Part shown: positions 35,654 to 44,811 of the stretch, piece after piece
Layout of the letters: each line of letters starts with the position of its first letter
How positions within the stretch are numbered: position 1 is the first letter of the stretch
Assembly: GCA_030537525.1 (NCBI GenBank)
Contig: JAUNVU010000001.1
Span: forward strand, 91,144 to 155,143
Direction: 5' to 3'
Origin: Eubacteriales bacterium
GTDB lineage: Bacteria; Bacillota; Clostridia; Saccharofermentanales; DTU023
DNA length: 64,000 nucleotides
Program-made: the position numbers and the translations under genes
Notes under the pieces: model-generated
Seen by the model: only the letters and a program-made list of their open reading frames with translations
What the model was told of the DNA's origin: nothing
Database searches by the model: none

Positions 35654-37729
35654 ATGACTTGGAGCCCATGGATAAGAAAAGAGTGGAAACCTCTGTATGA
35701 GCGAGGAGAGAGCGTTGCTTTGTCCGAACTGCTTAGAGATTATGAATTTGATGAAAATGCTCCAGACGGAGATCCTAGAAATTACAGTTTAGTAGATTTA
35801 CCTGATCCCTATCTATTTAATGATATGAGTAGAGCAGTTGACCTGGTGTCTGAGATTATAGATAAGCAGGGTCGAATTATAATTTTTGGGGACTACGATG
35901 CTGACGGACTCTGCTCTTCGGCGGTGCTTGGCAGGTTTTTAAGAAATCGTGGTGTTGATTACTCAATAATGATTCCTGATCGGCTTACGGATGGTTATGG
36001 CATTAGTGAGCGACACGTGACCGAATGTATTGCGAGAGAAGCCGACTTGCTTATTACGGTTGATTGCGGGATTACAGCTATTGATGAGGTAGCGGAATTA
36101 AGAGCGGCAGGTATAAATGTAATTGTCACCGACCACCATCGCTGTTCAGATGAATTGCCTGCTGCAAATTGCGTAATTAACCCCCAGTGTCCCGATGAGA
36201 GATACCCATTCAAGGACTTGGCTGGGGTTGGCGTTGCCTTTAACTTGGTTTGGGCTCTGGCCAGTAGATTGGGTATACGTGATTTTGACTTAGACTGTTA
36301 TTTGACATTAGTGGCTCTCGGTACCATAGCAGATGCCATGCCCGTCAGATCGGTCAATCGTATCTTGATAAATGCTGGATTAAAAGTTTTTCGAGAGAAG
36401 GCGCCACTAGCTCTCCGACGTCTAGTCGAGAAGTTGAGCAGCTCCGAGGAACTTGATGCCCGTTTTATTGCCTTTAGCATAGCACCAAGATTAAATGCAG
36501 CTGGTCGTCTTGCCGATATTAAACCCGCCTTAGACTTGCTGTTTTGTGAAGATGAATTTGAGGCGAAAGCGATTATTGAACAATTAGAAAAATTAAATCT
36601 CAATCGCCGGCAGATTGAGGGCAGGATGCTCAGTGAAGCCAATAGATTACTTGCCGACAATCCTGGAATTTCGGCACGAGATATTATAGTATTGGCAGGT
36701 GATGACTGGCATATTGGGGTAATCGGCATCGTTGCAGCCAGATTAGTTGATAGTCTAAAGAAGCCAGTGATTTTATTGAGCAAGTCAGAAGATGGCTTGA
36801 TGAGAGCTTCGGGCCGGGCGCCGGAGGGTTATAACTTACACGCTATAATTGCTCGCCATGCTGGCTTATTAGAGGCCTTTGGTGGTCATGAGGCGGCTTG
36901 TGGATTCTCAGTTCACGAAAGGAATTTTTTGAAACTTGATGAGGAATTAGCTGAGGAGAAGCTAGAGCTTATTAGCAGTTTTGAGGAAGAGTACTTTACC
37001 GAGTTATTTAGTCATGACATCAGAGATGAGACAGTTGAATTAATTGAATCCTACGGGCCTTTTGGGCATGGCCATGAAGAACTCGTATTTGCTATTCGTA
37101 ATATCTGTCTCAGTAATTTGAGGCCTTTAAGCGCTGGTCGTCATCTATCTTGTCAGATCTGCTTTGACGATGGTATTAAATTAAATGGCATTGCCTTCGT
37201 TAGAGGAGACATGATCAGATTGCTGCAAAGCCAGCAACCAACGGCAATCTATGGCTCTCTAGTCTTCAATCACTTTAGAGGCAAGAGGAATCTTCAGTTC
37301 AAAATTTTAGACATCCTCTTTTCTGAAGACGAAGAATTTTTAAATCGCCATATCGCAAGTGAGGCCGCCTATGAAGAAGGTGCAAGCCTAGATGAACTAA
37401 GAGAGAAGTTTGGTGAAGGTCTAGTCGATTTAGATCCCGTCCTGATCAAGGAGTTCTTCATCTTCATCCAGCAGCAATTACCCTATGCTGAGCCCGTTGA
37501 CCTCAGTAGATTAAGGTTACTATATTACTGGTTTTGGCAGAAAGACTACGATGAATTTACCCATGCCAGACTATTAGAGTTATTTGCAGATGCTGGCCTG
37601 CTCACAGTGAAATTCATGGAGCCAGGGCGTTTCTTGATTGGACTGGCAACAGAGCCGGAAGAGCGAGTCAAGCTATCTGAGACCAGGGCTTGGCAAGACT
37701 TCGTCAGAGCTGGTTTAATTAATGAGTAA
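35654..37729 (+). CDS. recJ: Single-stranded-DNA exonuclease RecJ
   Basis: 691 residues. The DHH phosphoesterase core is clear: FGDYDADGLCS (motif I), TVDCGITA (motif II region), VTDHHR (the DHH motif), then DHHA1 with SGRAPEGYNL and AFGGHEAACGFSV. It degrades ssDNA 5' to 3' in repair and recombination. I start at ATG 35654 (AGAGGA upstream, about 5 nt); an earlier in-frame start at 35630 has no ribosome site. The C terminus contains an OB-like domain and a longer acidic tail typical of Firmicutes. Confidence 0.95.
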   Translation: MTWSPWIRKEWKPLYERGESVALSELLRDYEFDENAPDGDPRNYSLVDLPDPYLFNDMSRAVDLVSEIIDKQGRIIIFGDYDADGLCSSAVLGRFLRNRGVDYSIMIPDRLTDGYGISERHVTECIAREADLLITVDCGITAIDEVAELRAAGINVIVTDHHRCSDELPAANCVINPQCPDERYPFKDLAGVGVAFNLVWALASRLGIRDFDLDCYLTLVALGTIADAMPVRSVNRILINAGLKVFREKAPLALRRLVEKLSSSEELDARFIAFSIAPRLNAAGRLADIKPALDLLFCEDEFEAKAIIEQLEKLNLNRRQIEGRMLSEANRLLADNPGISARDIIVLAGDDWHIGVIGIVAARLVDSLKKPVILLSKSEDGLMRASGRAPEGYNLHAIIARHAGLLEAFGGHEAACGFSVHERNFLKLDEELAEEKLELISSFEEEYFTELFSHDIRDETVELIESYGPFGHGHEELVFAIRNICLSNLRPLSAGRHLSCQICFDDGIKLNGIAFVRGDMIRLLQSQQPTAIYGSLVFNHFRGKRNLQFKILDILFSEDEEFLNRHIASEAAYEEGASLDELREKFGEGLVDLDPVLIKEFFIFIQQQLPYAEPVDLSRLRLLYYWFWQKDYDEFTHARLLELFADAGLLTVKFMEPGRFLIGLATEPEERVKLSETRAWQDFVRAGLINE

Positions 37730-37765
37730 ATAGTAAAATCTCTGAAAGAATAGTAAAATAAAGAA

Positions 37766-40153
37766 ATGGTAGTAAATAGCTCAAATTTAAAACGTGAGAA
37801 GATAGGACTGAGGGCTGAATTCAAGGACCCTAGTCAGGCTAAGGCAAGAACATTTGAGAAATGTGATCAGCAGAGTCTCGCGCGCCAAGTTGTTAAGATT
37901 GCCGAAGAGTACAGGCGTTACAGCAAGGATGATGATCTGAAGGAGATTTACCAGGCTTATGAATATGCCAGGGAGAAGCACAAGGGTCAGAAACGGGCCA
38001 ATGGCCAGCCATATATCATCCATCCAATTGCTGTGGCTGCTATATTATTAGAAATTGAAGTCGATAAAGATACTTTAAAGGCAGCTTTTTTGCACGATGT
38101 AGTGGAGGATTGTGACGTAACCCTTGATGATATAGCGGAGCACTTTGGAGATGCCACTGCCAAGTTGGTTGACGGCGTAACCAAATTATCTAAATTAGCT
38201 TACTCCTCAAAGGAAGAACTACAAGCTCAAAACTTCCGTAAGATGTTCCTCGCCATGGCAAAGGACATCAGGGTCGTTTTGATTAAGTTGGCCGACCGCC
38301 TTCATAATATGCGCACGATGAGCTTCAAGGAGCCGCATAAGCAGGTTGAGAAGTCACGTGAGACGCTCGATATCTATGCACCTCTAGCTCATCGTTTGGG
38401 TATCTATAAGATCAAGTGGGAGCTAGAAGATCTTTGCTTACGCTTCTTAGAGTCGGAAGCTTATTACGAATTGGTCGGGGCAATTGCTCAGAAACGTTCT
38501 CTGCGCGAGAGTTTTCTCGAAAATATTGTCATTCAATTGACAGAGGCTATAAATAGTCTCGGCTTGAGAGCCGAGATTGAGGGCAGACCCAAGCATTTTT
38601 ATTCCATTTATCGGAAGATGAAGAGTCAGAATAAGGGAATTGATGAAATCTATGATCTATTTGCTACCAGGATCATTGTCCCTTCAGTTGCTGATTGCTA
38701 TGCCGTCTTGGGTCTAGTGCATGAATTGTATAAGCCTATGCCAGGTAGATTCAAAGATTATATTGCCATGCCTAAGCCCAATATGTATCAATCTCTACAC
38801 TCTACAGTTATTGGTCCCAATGGCGTGCCATTTGAGGTTCAAATTAGGACTTTCGACATGCATAGAACTGCTGAATACGGCATAGCTGCTCATTGGCGGT
38901 ATAAAGAGGGTAAGAGCGACAAGCCTGCCAACGCCGCCATCGAATCAAAGCTAACCTGGTTGAGACAGTTGCTCGAGTGGCAGAAAGATATGTCAGGGCC
39001 TGATGAATTTATGGAGAGCTTGCGCCAGGGTCTGATCGAAGATGAGGTCTTCGTTTTCACGCCTAGAGGAGAGGTTAAACCCCTACCTATGGGGGCTAAT
39101 CCTATCGACTTTGCCTATGCCATTCACTCTGATGTTGGACATCATATGTCAGGCGCTAAGGTCAATGGTCGCCAAGTGCCCTTGAACTACGTTTTAGCCA
39201 ATGGTGATATTGTTGAAATTATCACGACGGAGAAGATGAATGGGCCATCACTCGACTGGTTGAAAATTGTCAAATCTTCTAATGCCAAGTCTAAGATCAG
39301 GGCGTGGCATAAGAAGAGCCAGCGCGAAGATAATATCCATCGCGGTAAGCATGACTTGGAAGAAGAGATCAAGAAACAGGGCTTCGAGCCAGGAAAACTC
39401 TTGCAAAAACAGTTCTATGAGCCAATAGTTAAACGTTATAGCTTCTCGAGTATCGAAGATATATATGCGGCCATCGGCTATAGAGGTATTTCAGTAAATC
39501 GTATTTATCCAGCTTTGAGAGATCGTTATCTGATAAGTCTCAGTGATGAGGAGCGCTCTAAATTAGGATACCGCCTCAATCCTAATGGCCAAATTGTTAA
39601 ACTGGCAAAGGGCGGGATTCAAGTCGAAGATCTCAAGTCTGGCGAACGCAAGGAACATAGGGAGCCGAAGCGCAAGAGCAGCTCTTGCGGCGTTGACGTT
39701 GTAGGGTTGGATAATGCACTGGTCAAATTAGCTAACTGTTGTAGCCCAGTTAAGGGAGATCCAATTATCGGTTTTATCACTAGGGGTTCAGGTGTTACGG
39801 TTCACCGCACTAGTTGCAGCAATATCCGTCGCTTATTAGAGCTTGCCAATCGCTCGGAGAAAGATGCAGAGCGTGCAGCCCGTCTAATTGATGTGTATTG
39901 GAGTGGTGACGAGGATATTAGCTTCGATGTCAGAATAAGCATCATCTGTTATGACCGACCAGGTCTCTTTGCCGAAGTCTCGAATGCAATAGCTGAAGAG
40001 AGGGTAACGATCATTTCCGGTCAGCTAAATTCCGCAAAAGATGTCACGGCTTCTCTAGACTTGACGATAAAAGTAAATGCGCACCGACAACTCGATAGAA
40101 TCGTCGGGCGCATCAAGACAATAGATGGTGTAATTAGTGTGCGCCGTGTCTAG
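37766..40153 (+). CDS. (p)ppGpp synthetase/hydrolase Rsh (RelA/SpoT)
   Basis: 795 residues, bifunctional long Rsh. N-terminal HD hydrolase domain with HDVVED near residues 111-116, synthetase domain (YSIYRKMKSQNKG, then PKPNMYQSLHSTVIGP), TGS domain (VFTPRGEVKPLPMGANPIDFAY), a conserved Cys/zinc region (ANCCSPVKGDPIIGF and HRTSC) and a C-terminal ACT domain. Both catalytic sites look complete, so it can make and remove (p)ppGpp. The ribosome site is weak (AAAG 2 nt before ATG). It follows recJ by 36 nt and converges tail to tail with RNase J. Confidence 0.95.
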   Translation: MVVNSSNLKREKIGLRAEFKDPSQAKARTFEKCDQQSLARQVVKIAEEYRRYSKDDDLKEIYQAYEYAREKHKGQKRANGQPYIIHPIAVAAILLEIEVDKDTLKAAFLHDVVEDCDVTLDDIAEHFGDATAKLVDGVTKLSKLAYSSKEELQAQNFRKMFLAMAKDIRVVLIKLADRLHNMRTMSFKEPHKQVEKSRETLDIYAPLAHRLGIYKIKWELEDLCLRFLESEAYYELVGAIAQKRSLRESFLENIVIQLTEAINSLGLRAEIEGRPKHFYSIYRKMKSQNKGIDEIYDLFATRIIVPSVADCYAVLGLVHELYKPMPGRFKDYIAMPKPNMYQSLHSTVIGPNGVPFEVQIRTFDMHRTAEYGIAAHWRYKEGKSDKPANAAIESKLTWLRQLLEWQKDMSGPDEFMESLRQGLIEDEVFVFTPRGEVKPLPMGANPIDFAYAIHSDVGHHMSGAKVNGRQVPLNYVLANGDIVEIITTEKMNGPSLDWLKIVKSSNAKSKIRAWHKKSQREDNIHRGKHDLEEEIKKQGFEPGKLLQKQFYEPIVKRYSFSSIEDIYAAIGYRGISVNRIYPALRDRYLISLSDEERSKLGYRLNPNGQIVKLAKGGIQVEDLKSGERKEHREPKRKSSSCGVDVVGLDNALVKLANCCSPVKGDPIIGFITRGSGVTVHRTSCSNIRRLLELANRSEKDAERAARLIDVYWSGDEDISFDVRISIICYDRPGLFAEVSNAIAEERVTIISGQLNSAKDVTASLDLTIKVNAHRQLDRIVGRIKTIDGVISVRRV

Positions 40154-40163
40154 GCCTCTGCCA

Positions 40164-41900
40164 TTATACTTCAACTACATGAATTAGAACTATGGGTGAG
40201 CGCTTCGTCTTCTGGCGAATAAGCCCTTTAAGATCGTGCTTTAACTTCCCTTGCTTGAGCTTCAAGCGGAGTTGATCCCCCTTGTGCTCTTTAGCAAAGC
40301 GCTGGATAATTTCGTTAAGGTCTTTTAAAACCTTATCTTGATCATCTTCATAGATGAAGCCTAGCATCTCGATTTGAGCTGGTCCAACGAGGCGCTGTTG
40401 CTTATTATCCATAGTAAGAACTATTGAAAGTAGCCCGTCTTCAGCAAGCAGGCGCCGTTCACGAAGTACGTCAGCATCGATATCACCAACTCCAAGGCCA
40501 TCGATGAGAATGCTGCCAGCATTGACAAAGTCAGTAACAGCACCGTGATCCTCGCCTAGGGTTAAGACATCACCATTAGACATGAGAAAAATGTTTTCGG
40601 CAGGAATACCAGTTTCTTTGGCCAATTGTCCGTGCTTATACATATGTCTAAATTCGCCGTGATTTGGTACGAAATACTTGGGCTTCAAAAGGTTCAAGAT
40701 CAGTTGTAGCTCGCCTCTGTACGCATGTCCAGAGACGTGGATATCCGCTAGTCGATGATAGATAACCTCTGCGCCACACAAGTAGAGGTCGTTGATCATT
40801 GAGTAGATAGCAGACTCGTTCCCAGGGATCATAGAAGAAGATAGGAAGACAGTATCACCAGCTTGAATTTCAACCTGTCTGTGCTCGTTGTGAGCAATCC
40901 TACTCAAGGCGGCCATTGGCTCACCTTGTGTGCCAGTCATGATAATAAGAATCTCTTCTGGCTTCAACTTCAAAAGATCATCAAGATCAACCATGGTTTC
41001 AGGTTTGTACTTTAAATAACCAAGAGAATTGGCAGCTTCGAAGACCTTGCGCATTGAAAAACCAAGTAGCCCGACCTTCCTATTGTGGAGCTCGGCAGCT
41101 TCGATAATCTGCTGTAGACGAAAGACGTTAGAGGCGAAGGTGGCGACGAAGATACGGCCGTCAACATCGGCAAATAGCTTGCCTAGTGATTCACCTACCA
41201 TGCTCTCGGATGGCGTGAATCCAGGGTGTTCGACATTGGTCGACTCACCGATATAAGCAGTTAATCCTGAGCTGCCGATTTCTGCTAGGCGGTTAAGATC
41301 AATGGGGTCACCATGTACGGGATCCCAGTCGAGCTTGAAGTCGCCTGAGTGATAGACGGATCCAGCTGGAGATTGCACATAGATGCCTGAGGCATCGGCT
41401 ATTGAATGATTGACATGGACAAATTCAACCTTGAACTTGCCTGCACGGATAGTCTCGCCAGTTTTTACGATATTAAGTCTGTCGACATTCTCATCGGCAA
41501 AAGCCCGGTTACTGCCTCGCTGTCTGTCAAAGAGTTTTTCCTTGACTAACTTCATTGTCAGGGGCAGGCCGTATACGGGACAGTCCACATTTTGCATCAA
41601 CCAGGTGATGGCACCGATATGATCTTCGTGTCCGTGCGTTAGGAATATCCCACGAACCTTGTCTCTATTATGCTTAACGAAGCTAAAGTCAGGGATTACG
41701 AGGTCGATACCAAGCATCTCATCTGCGGGGAAACCGAGACCTGAGTCTATAATCATTAGATCATCCTGATAGCGCAACACACATATATTCTTGCCTATCT
41801 CACGCCAGCCACCTAGTGCTATAATCTGCAATTTATCGAAATCTTCGGTAAGTTCATTATTTCTTATCAATTCAATATCGCTCTTTTTTGATTTGCTCAT
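40164..41900 (-). CDS. Ribonuclease J
   Basis: 578 residues, metallo-beta-lactamase/beta-CASP family. Motif II THGHEDHIGA (near residue 90), HVNHSIADA, SGDFKLDW (motif IV), TGTQGEPMA and the C-terminal SGHAYRGEL / VPNHGEFRH motifs are present. RNase J is a 5'-to-3' exonuclease and endonuclease in mRNA turnover and 16S/23S maturation. I cannot separate J1 from J2 without comparison. ATG 41900 has AAGGAG 8 nt upstream. Its end lies 10 nt from the Rsh stop. Confidence 0.95.
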   Translation of the reverse strand: MSKSKKSDIELIRNNELTEDFDKLQIIALGGWREIGKNICVLRYQDDLMIIDSGLGFPADEMLGIDLVIPDFSFVKHNRDKVRGIFLTHGHEDHIGAITWLMQNVDCPVYGLPLTMKLVKEKLFDRQRGSNRAFADENVDRLNIVKTGETIRAGKFKVEFVHVNHSIADASGIYVQSPAGSVYHSGDFKLDWDPVHGDPIDLNRLAEIGSSGLTAYIGESTNVEHPGFTPSESMVGESLGKLFADVDGRIFVATFASNVFRLQQIIEAAELHNRKVGLLGFSMRKVFEAANSLGYLKYKPETMVDLDDLLKLKPEEILIIMTGTQGEPMAALSRIAHNEHRQVEIQAGDTVFLSSSMIPGNESAIYSMINDLYLCGAEVIYHRLADIHVSGHAYRGELQLILNLLKPKYFVPNHGEFRHMYKHGQLAKETGIPAENIFLMSNGDVLTLGEDHGAVTDFVNAGSILIDGLGVGDIDADVLRERRLLAEDGLLSIVLTMDNKQQRLVGPAQIEMLGFIYEDDQDKVLKDLNEIIQRFAKEHKGDQLRLKLKQGKLKHDLKGLIRQKTKRSPIVLIHVVEV

Positions 41901-41944
41901 TATTTGCTCCTTGGCATTTACATTATTACCTTATAGATACGATC

Positions 41945-41950
41945 ATTATA
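41945..41950 (-). promoter_or_regulatory. -10 box of the RNase J promoter (minus strand)
   Basis: On the minus strand TTTGCTATAATG gives an extended -10 (TGCTATAAT) about 45 nt before the ATG. No strong -35 lies at 17 nt. The 180-nt space to rpsT is a divergent promoter region. Confidence 0.6.
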
Positions 41951-41988
41951 GCAAATGCTCGTTTCTGCAAGTAAAATATTGAGAAACC

Positions 41989-42018
41989 TTGCCAGAGCAA
42001 GTTTTATCATGCTAAGAT
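41989..42018 (+). promoter_or_regulatory. Promoter for rpsT
   Basis: TTGCCA (41989-41994), 18-nt spacer, extended -10 TGCTAAGAT with TAAGAT at 42013-42018. Confidence 0.65.
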
Positions 42019-42025
42019 TGTCAAG

Positions 42026-42061
42026 CGCTAGGGTCTATTGACCTCTGTACCGAAGCTAGCG
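42026..42061 (+). promoter_or_regulatory. Nested hairpin in the rpsT leader
   Basis: CGCTAG (42026-42031) / CTAGCG (42056-42061) encloses GGTC (42032-42035) / GACC (42040-42043) with loop TATT. It occupies most of the short leader, 22 nt before the ATG, with the ribosome site AGGGAGG free just after it. Resembles a protein-binding autoregulatory site, possibly for S20. Function is inference. Confidence 0.5.
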
Positions 42062-42082
42062 ACAAAACCAGGGAGGTAAAGA

Positions 42083-42346
42083 ATGCCAAATATTAAATCA
42101 GCAATTAAGCGCGTCAGCAATAGTCAGCAGAAGGCTAAGTTCAACAAGCACGCTAAGAGCTCGCTGAGAACCGCAATTAAGAAAGGCGAAAAGGCCATCG
42201 AAGAGGCTTCCGACCAGGCAGCTAAGCTGGTACAGGAGACGCAGATTAAGCTCGATAAGGCAGTGGGCAAGGGCCTAGTTCACAAGAACAAGGCAGCACG
42301 TAAGAAGTCACGACTAGCCAAGAAGCTTAATGAAATGACTAAGTAA
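42083..42346 (+). CDS. rpsT: Ribosomal protein S20
   Basis: 87 residues, normal. MPNIKSAIKRVSNSQQKAKFNK and the C-terminal GKGLVHKNKAARKKSRLAKKLN are diagnostic. Three-helix bundle at the base of the 30S body. AGGGAGG precedes ATG. Monocistronic. Confidence 0.97.
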   Translation: MPNIKSAIKRVSNSQQKAKFNKHAKSSLRTAIKKGEKAIEEASDQAAKLVQETQIKLDKAVGKGLVHKNKAARKKSRLAKKLNEMTK

Positions 42347-42353
42347 GCCATGG

Positions 42354-42378
42354 GCGTCGCTCGAGCGGCGCTTTTTTT
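42354..42378 (+). terminator. Terminator after rpsT
   Basis: Stem GCGTCGC (42354-42360) / GCGGCGC (42365-42371) with TCGA loop and one wobble, then seven T. Confidence 0.85.
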
Positions 42379-42406
42379 ATGCAGTAGTGCTTGAATTTCT
42401 CTCTTC

Positions 42407-42435
42407 TTGGAGCTTTAATAGTGACGGTTTATACT
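42407..42435 (+). promoter_or_regulatory. Promoter for adk-map-infA
   Basis: TTGGAG (42407-42412), 17-nt spacer, TATACT (42430-42435). RNA would start near 42442, 38 nt before adk. Confidence 0.6.
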
Positions 42436-42479
42436 TAAATATAAGATCGTGTAAACTAGAGGCGATGAGGAGGTGTCCG

Positions 42480-43142
42480 ATGGACAAGATCAATAATTTA
42501 GTGTTGTTAGGGCCACCGGGTGCGGGTAAAGGTTCTGTTGCGAAACTTCTGACTGAATCCTTGAATTTGCCGCATATATCTACGGGGGCGATATTTCGTG
42601 AAGAGATTAAAGGTGAGACCGATCTAGGAAAAGAGGCCCAAGCATATATGCAAAAGGGCGATTTAGTTCCAGATAGTTTGACTAATCAGATCGTCGTCAG
42701 GAGATTATCTAAGGCTGACTGTCAGAACGGCTTTATCCTGGATGGTTATCCCAGATCAGTTGAGCAGGCGAGAGTGCTCTCTGAATTATTGGACGACCAG
42801 GGTAGGAAGTTACGAGCAGCTCTACTGATTTGGGCAGATGAAGAAGTGATTATCAACAGATTGTCAAAGCGACATCTTTGTGCGGATTGTGGTAGAGATT
42901 ATAATCTTGACCCAGCTGAGATAGAGGCCGAATCTCTAAAATGTGCTTGCGGTGGCGAGTTAACTCGAAGAAGAGACGATGATCCAACAGCCATCAGGAA
43001 ACGGCTGAAGATTTATAACGACAATAGCAAACCACTTCTCGATTACTTTGAAGCCAGAGATTTATTAATCAAGGTGGTCAACGAGGATGATGGTCTGCAA
43101 GATACTGTTGAGGAAATTCTTCACAAGTTGAATACCAAGTAA
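42480..43142 (+). CDS. adk: Adenylate kinase, zinc-lid form
   Basis: 220 residues. GPPGAGKGS P-loop, ISTGAIFRE substrate region, DGYPRSVEQA and a LID with CADCG and CACGG (four Cys, zinc). Converts AMP and ATP to two ADP. ATG 42480 lies 6 nt after AGGAGG; the longer frame reading back to 42387 is not supported. The usual T after GKG is S here. Starts a four-gene run with map, a KOW protein and infA. Confidence 0.95.
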   Translation: MDKINNLVLLGPPGAGKGSVAKLLTESLNLPHISTGAIFREEIKGETDLGKEAQAYMQKGDLVPDSLTNQIVVRRLSKADCQNGFILDGYPRSVEQARVLSELLDDQGRKLRAALLIWADEEVIINRLSKRHLCADCGRDYNLDPAEIEAESLKCACGGELTRRRDDDPTAIRKRLKIYNDNSKPLLDYFEARDLLIKVVNEDDGLQDTVEEILHKLNTK

Positions 43143-43155
43143 GAGAAGGATAATA

Positions 43156-43968
43156 ATGATTTATATAAAAACAGATGCCGAAATTGAGAAGATGAAGCTT
43201 GCAGGTAAGATAACAGCAGCGGTCTTCGATGCTGTCGAACCTCATATCAAACCAGGTATCAGCACAGCTGAATTGGATAAGATTGCTTACAAGACGATAG
43301 TTGAGGCCGGAGCAAAGCCAGCTTTTCTGGGTTATGGTGAACCGCCTTTTCCTGGGACGGCCTGTATCTCATTAAATGATGAGGTCGTTCACGGCATCCC
43401 GAGTGAGAAGCGAATTCTTGCAGATGGTGATATTGTCTCTGTTGATGTTGGAGCAGTTATCGATGGTTTTTATGGTGATGCCTGCCGCACTTTTACTTGC
43501 GGCAACGTCAGTGATGAGGCCAAGGATCTTATTAGAACTTGCGAGGATTCTTTCTGGTTGGCCATTAGAGAAGCAAGGATCGGCAATAGAATCGGAGATA
43601 TATCAGCTACAGTCCAGGAATTTGTCGAATCTAAAGGTTACGGCATAGTCAGAGAGCTAACTGGGCATGGAATTGGCAGACATTTGCACGAAGACCCTGA
43701 TCTCTTAAACTATGGTCGAAGAGGGCGAGGAGCTAGACTTGTCAAGGGCATGTGTTTGGCGCTGGAGCCTATGATTACTCAAGGTAGTTATGATATTAAG
43801 CTACTTTCAGATCAGTGGACGATTTCAACCCGTGACGGTAAGCTCTCAGCACATTATGAAAATAGCTTCGCAATTTTGGAGGATGGGCCATACATTCTCA
43901 CATGTCCAGGTTTCGAACGTCCTTTGGCAGCTGATTTCAAACAGCCTAAATCTTACTCTGATCGTTAA
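43156..43968 (+). CDS. map: Methionine aminopeptidase type I
   Basis: 270 residues. Metal ligands appear in VSVDVGAVIDGFYGDACRTF (two Asp), GHGIGRHLHEDPD (His), and LEPM plus HYENSFAI (Glu). Removes initiator Met. Lacks the N-terminal SH3/zinc-finger region of some types. It is the standard neighbour of adk; AGAAGGA precedes ATG. Confidence 0.96.
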   Translation: MIYIKTDAEIEKMKLAGKITAAVFDAVEPHIKPGISTAELDKIAYKTIVEAGAKPAFLGYGEPPFPGTACISLNDEVVHGIPSEKRILADGDIVSVDVGAVIDGFYGDACRTFTCGNVSDEAKDLIRTCEDSFWLAIREARIGNRIGDISATVQEFVESKGYGIVRELTGHGIGRHLHEDPDLLNYGRRGRGARLVKGMCLALEPMITQGSYDIKLLSDQWTISTRDGKLSAHYENSFAILEDGPYILTCPGFERPLAADFKQPKSYSDR

Positions 43969-43985
43969 TCAACAGGGGTTTACAC

Positions 43986-44315
43986 TTGAGTTCAGGACAA
44001 GATGCTGTTAAAATGTCGAGTGGAGCCTATTGGCTCGGCGCCCTAGTACGTTCTGAGGCAGGACACGATACAGGCCGAATCTACCTAGTTATTGGGTACG
44101 ATTTGAATGAGTATACACAACGGCTATACTTGGTTGATGGAAAGTATCGTAAATATCTCGAGCCGAAGGCGAAGAACCCTAAACAGCTGACTTTTCTAGA
44201 ACAGGTCCTTGATGATCGAGGATTCCAAGATTTACTGGAAGAGGATCTAGAATCAGGAGCCCGAGATAGGGAAGTCAGGAGGCTAATTAAGTCATACAAG
44301 AAGGAGAATGCATAG
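43986..44315 (+). CDS. KOW-domain RNA-binding protein between map and infA
   Basis: 109 residues from TTG 43986 (AGGGG 7 nt upstream); ATG 44013 is a shorter alternative with no clear ribosome site. The N-terminal half is a KOW/L14e-like fold (GALVRSEAGHDTGRIYLVIG, then LYLVDGKYRKYLEPK). The C-terminal half is charged and helical (LEEDLESGARDREVRRLIKSYKKE). It belongs to the clostridial group annotated as L14E/L6E/L27E-like, always near map and infA. Probably binds ribosomal RNA; direct evidence is lacking. Confidence 0.8.
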   Translation: MSSGQDAVKMSSGAYWLGALVRSEAGHDTGRIYLVIGYDLNEYTQRLYLVDGKYRKYLEPKAKNPKQLTFLEQVLDDRGFQDLLEEDLESGARDREVRRLIKSYKKENA

Positions 44316-44318
44316 AAC

Positions 44319-44537
44319 TTGGCAAAAGAAGATTTAATTGAAGTAAAGGGTGTAGTAGTTGAAACTCTACCCAACACCATCTTCATCGTTCGTCTAGAAA
44401 ACGGTCATGAAGTACAAGCTCATTTGAGTGGTAAATTGCGTCAGCACTACATTAAGATTTTGACTGGCGATCATGTCACCCTGGAGCTCTCTCCATACGA
44501 CCTCACCAAGGGAAGAATTACCTGGCGTTCTAAATAA
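44319..44537 (+). CDS. infA: Translation initiation factor IF-1
   Basis: 72 residues, exact family length. Begins [21 protein letters not shown] and contains the S1-like OB fold with GRITWRSK end. The start is TTG 44319, 12 nt after AAGGAG, an unusually long distance; coupling to the upstream gene is possible. Confidence 0.96.
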   Translation: MAKEDLIEVKGVVVETLPNTIFIVRLENGHEVQAHLSGKLRQHYIKILTGDHVTLELSPYDLTKGRITWRSK

Positions 44538-44542
44538 AACGC

Positions 44543-44570
44543 TTGCATAATTCTAGAAAAATGCTATAAT
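44543..44570 (+). promoter_or_regulatory. Promoter upstream of rpmJ
   Basis: TTGCAT (44543-44548), 16-nt spacer, extended -10 TGCTATAAT with TATAAT at 44565-44570. RNA would begin near 44577, a few bases before a terminator-like hairpin. Confidence 0.7.
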
Positions 44571-44582
44571 ACCCTAGTATGT

Positions 44583-44617
44583 CTAAAAAAGGGGCGATTA
44601 AACTAGCCCTTTTTTAG
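44583..44617 (+). terminator. Terminator-like hairpin directly after the rpmJ promoter
   Basis: CTAAAAAAGGG (44583-44593) / CCCTTTTTTAG (44607-44617), 11 bp with a 13-nt loop; the U run lies inside the 3' arm. It can end the adk-infA transcript. Because it starts only about 6 nt after the new start site, it may also act as an attenuator of rpmJ transcription. Confidence 0.7.
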
Positions 44618-44667
44618 CTGTCAATTAGCCCAAAACTGACTTGATGTTAGGCAGAAAGGAGCAGTAG

Positions 44668-44781
44668 ATGAAAGTTAGACCATCCGTTAAACCAATTTGC
44701 GAGAAGTGTCGCGTTATTAAGCGTCACGGTCGGGTCATGGTGATTTGCTCTGATCCGAAACACAAGCAGCGCCAGGGCTAG
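44668..44781 (+). CDS. rpmJ: Ribosomal protein L36, zinc form
   Basis: 37 residues. Begins [14 protein letters not shown] and has Cys/Cys/Cys/His zinc ligands (CEKC, CSDPKH). AAGGAG precedes ATG. It is in its usual place before rpsM. Confidence 0.96.
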   Translation: MKVRPSVKPICEKCRVIKRHGRVMVICSDPKHKQRQG

Positions 44782-44811
44782 TCTCTGACGCTACTTTCTT
44801 TTTGCCGGCTC

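Noticed and set aside
37730..37775. Repeated AATAGTAAAAT twice before rsh
   Set aside because: Short AT-rich direct repeat of about 11 nt; no clear function and could be chance.
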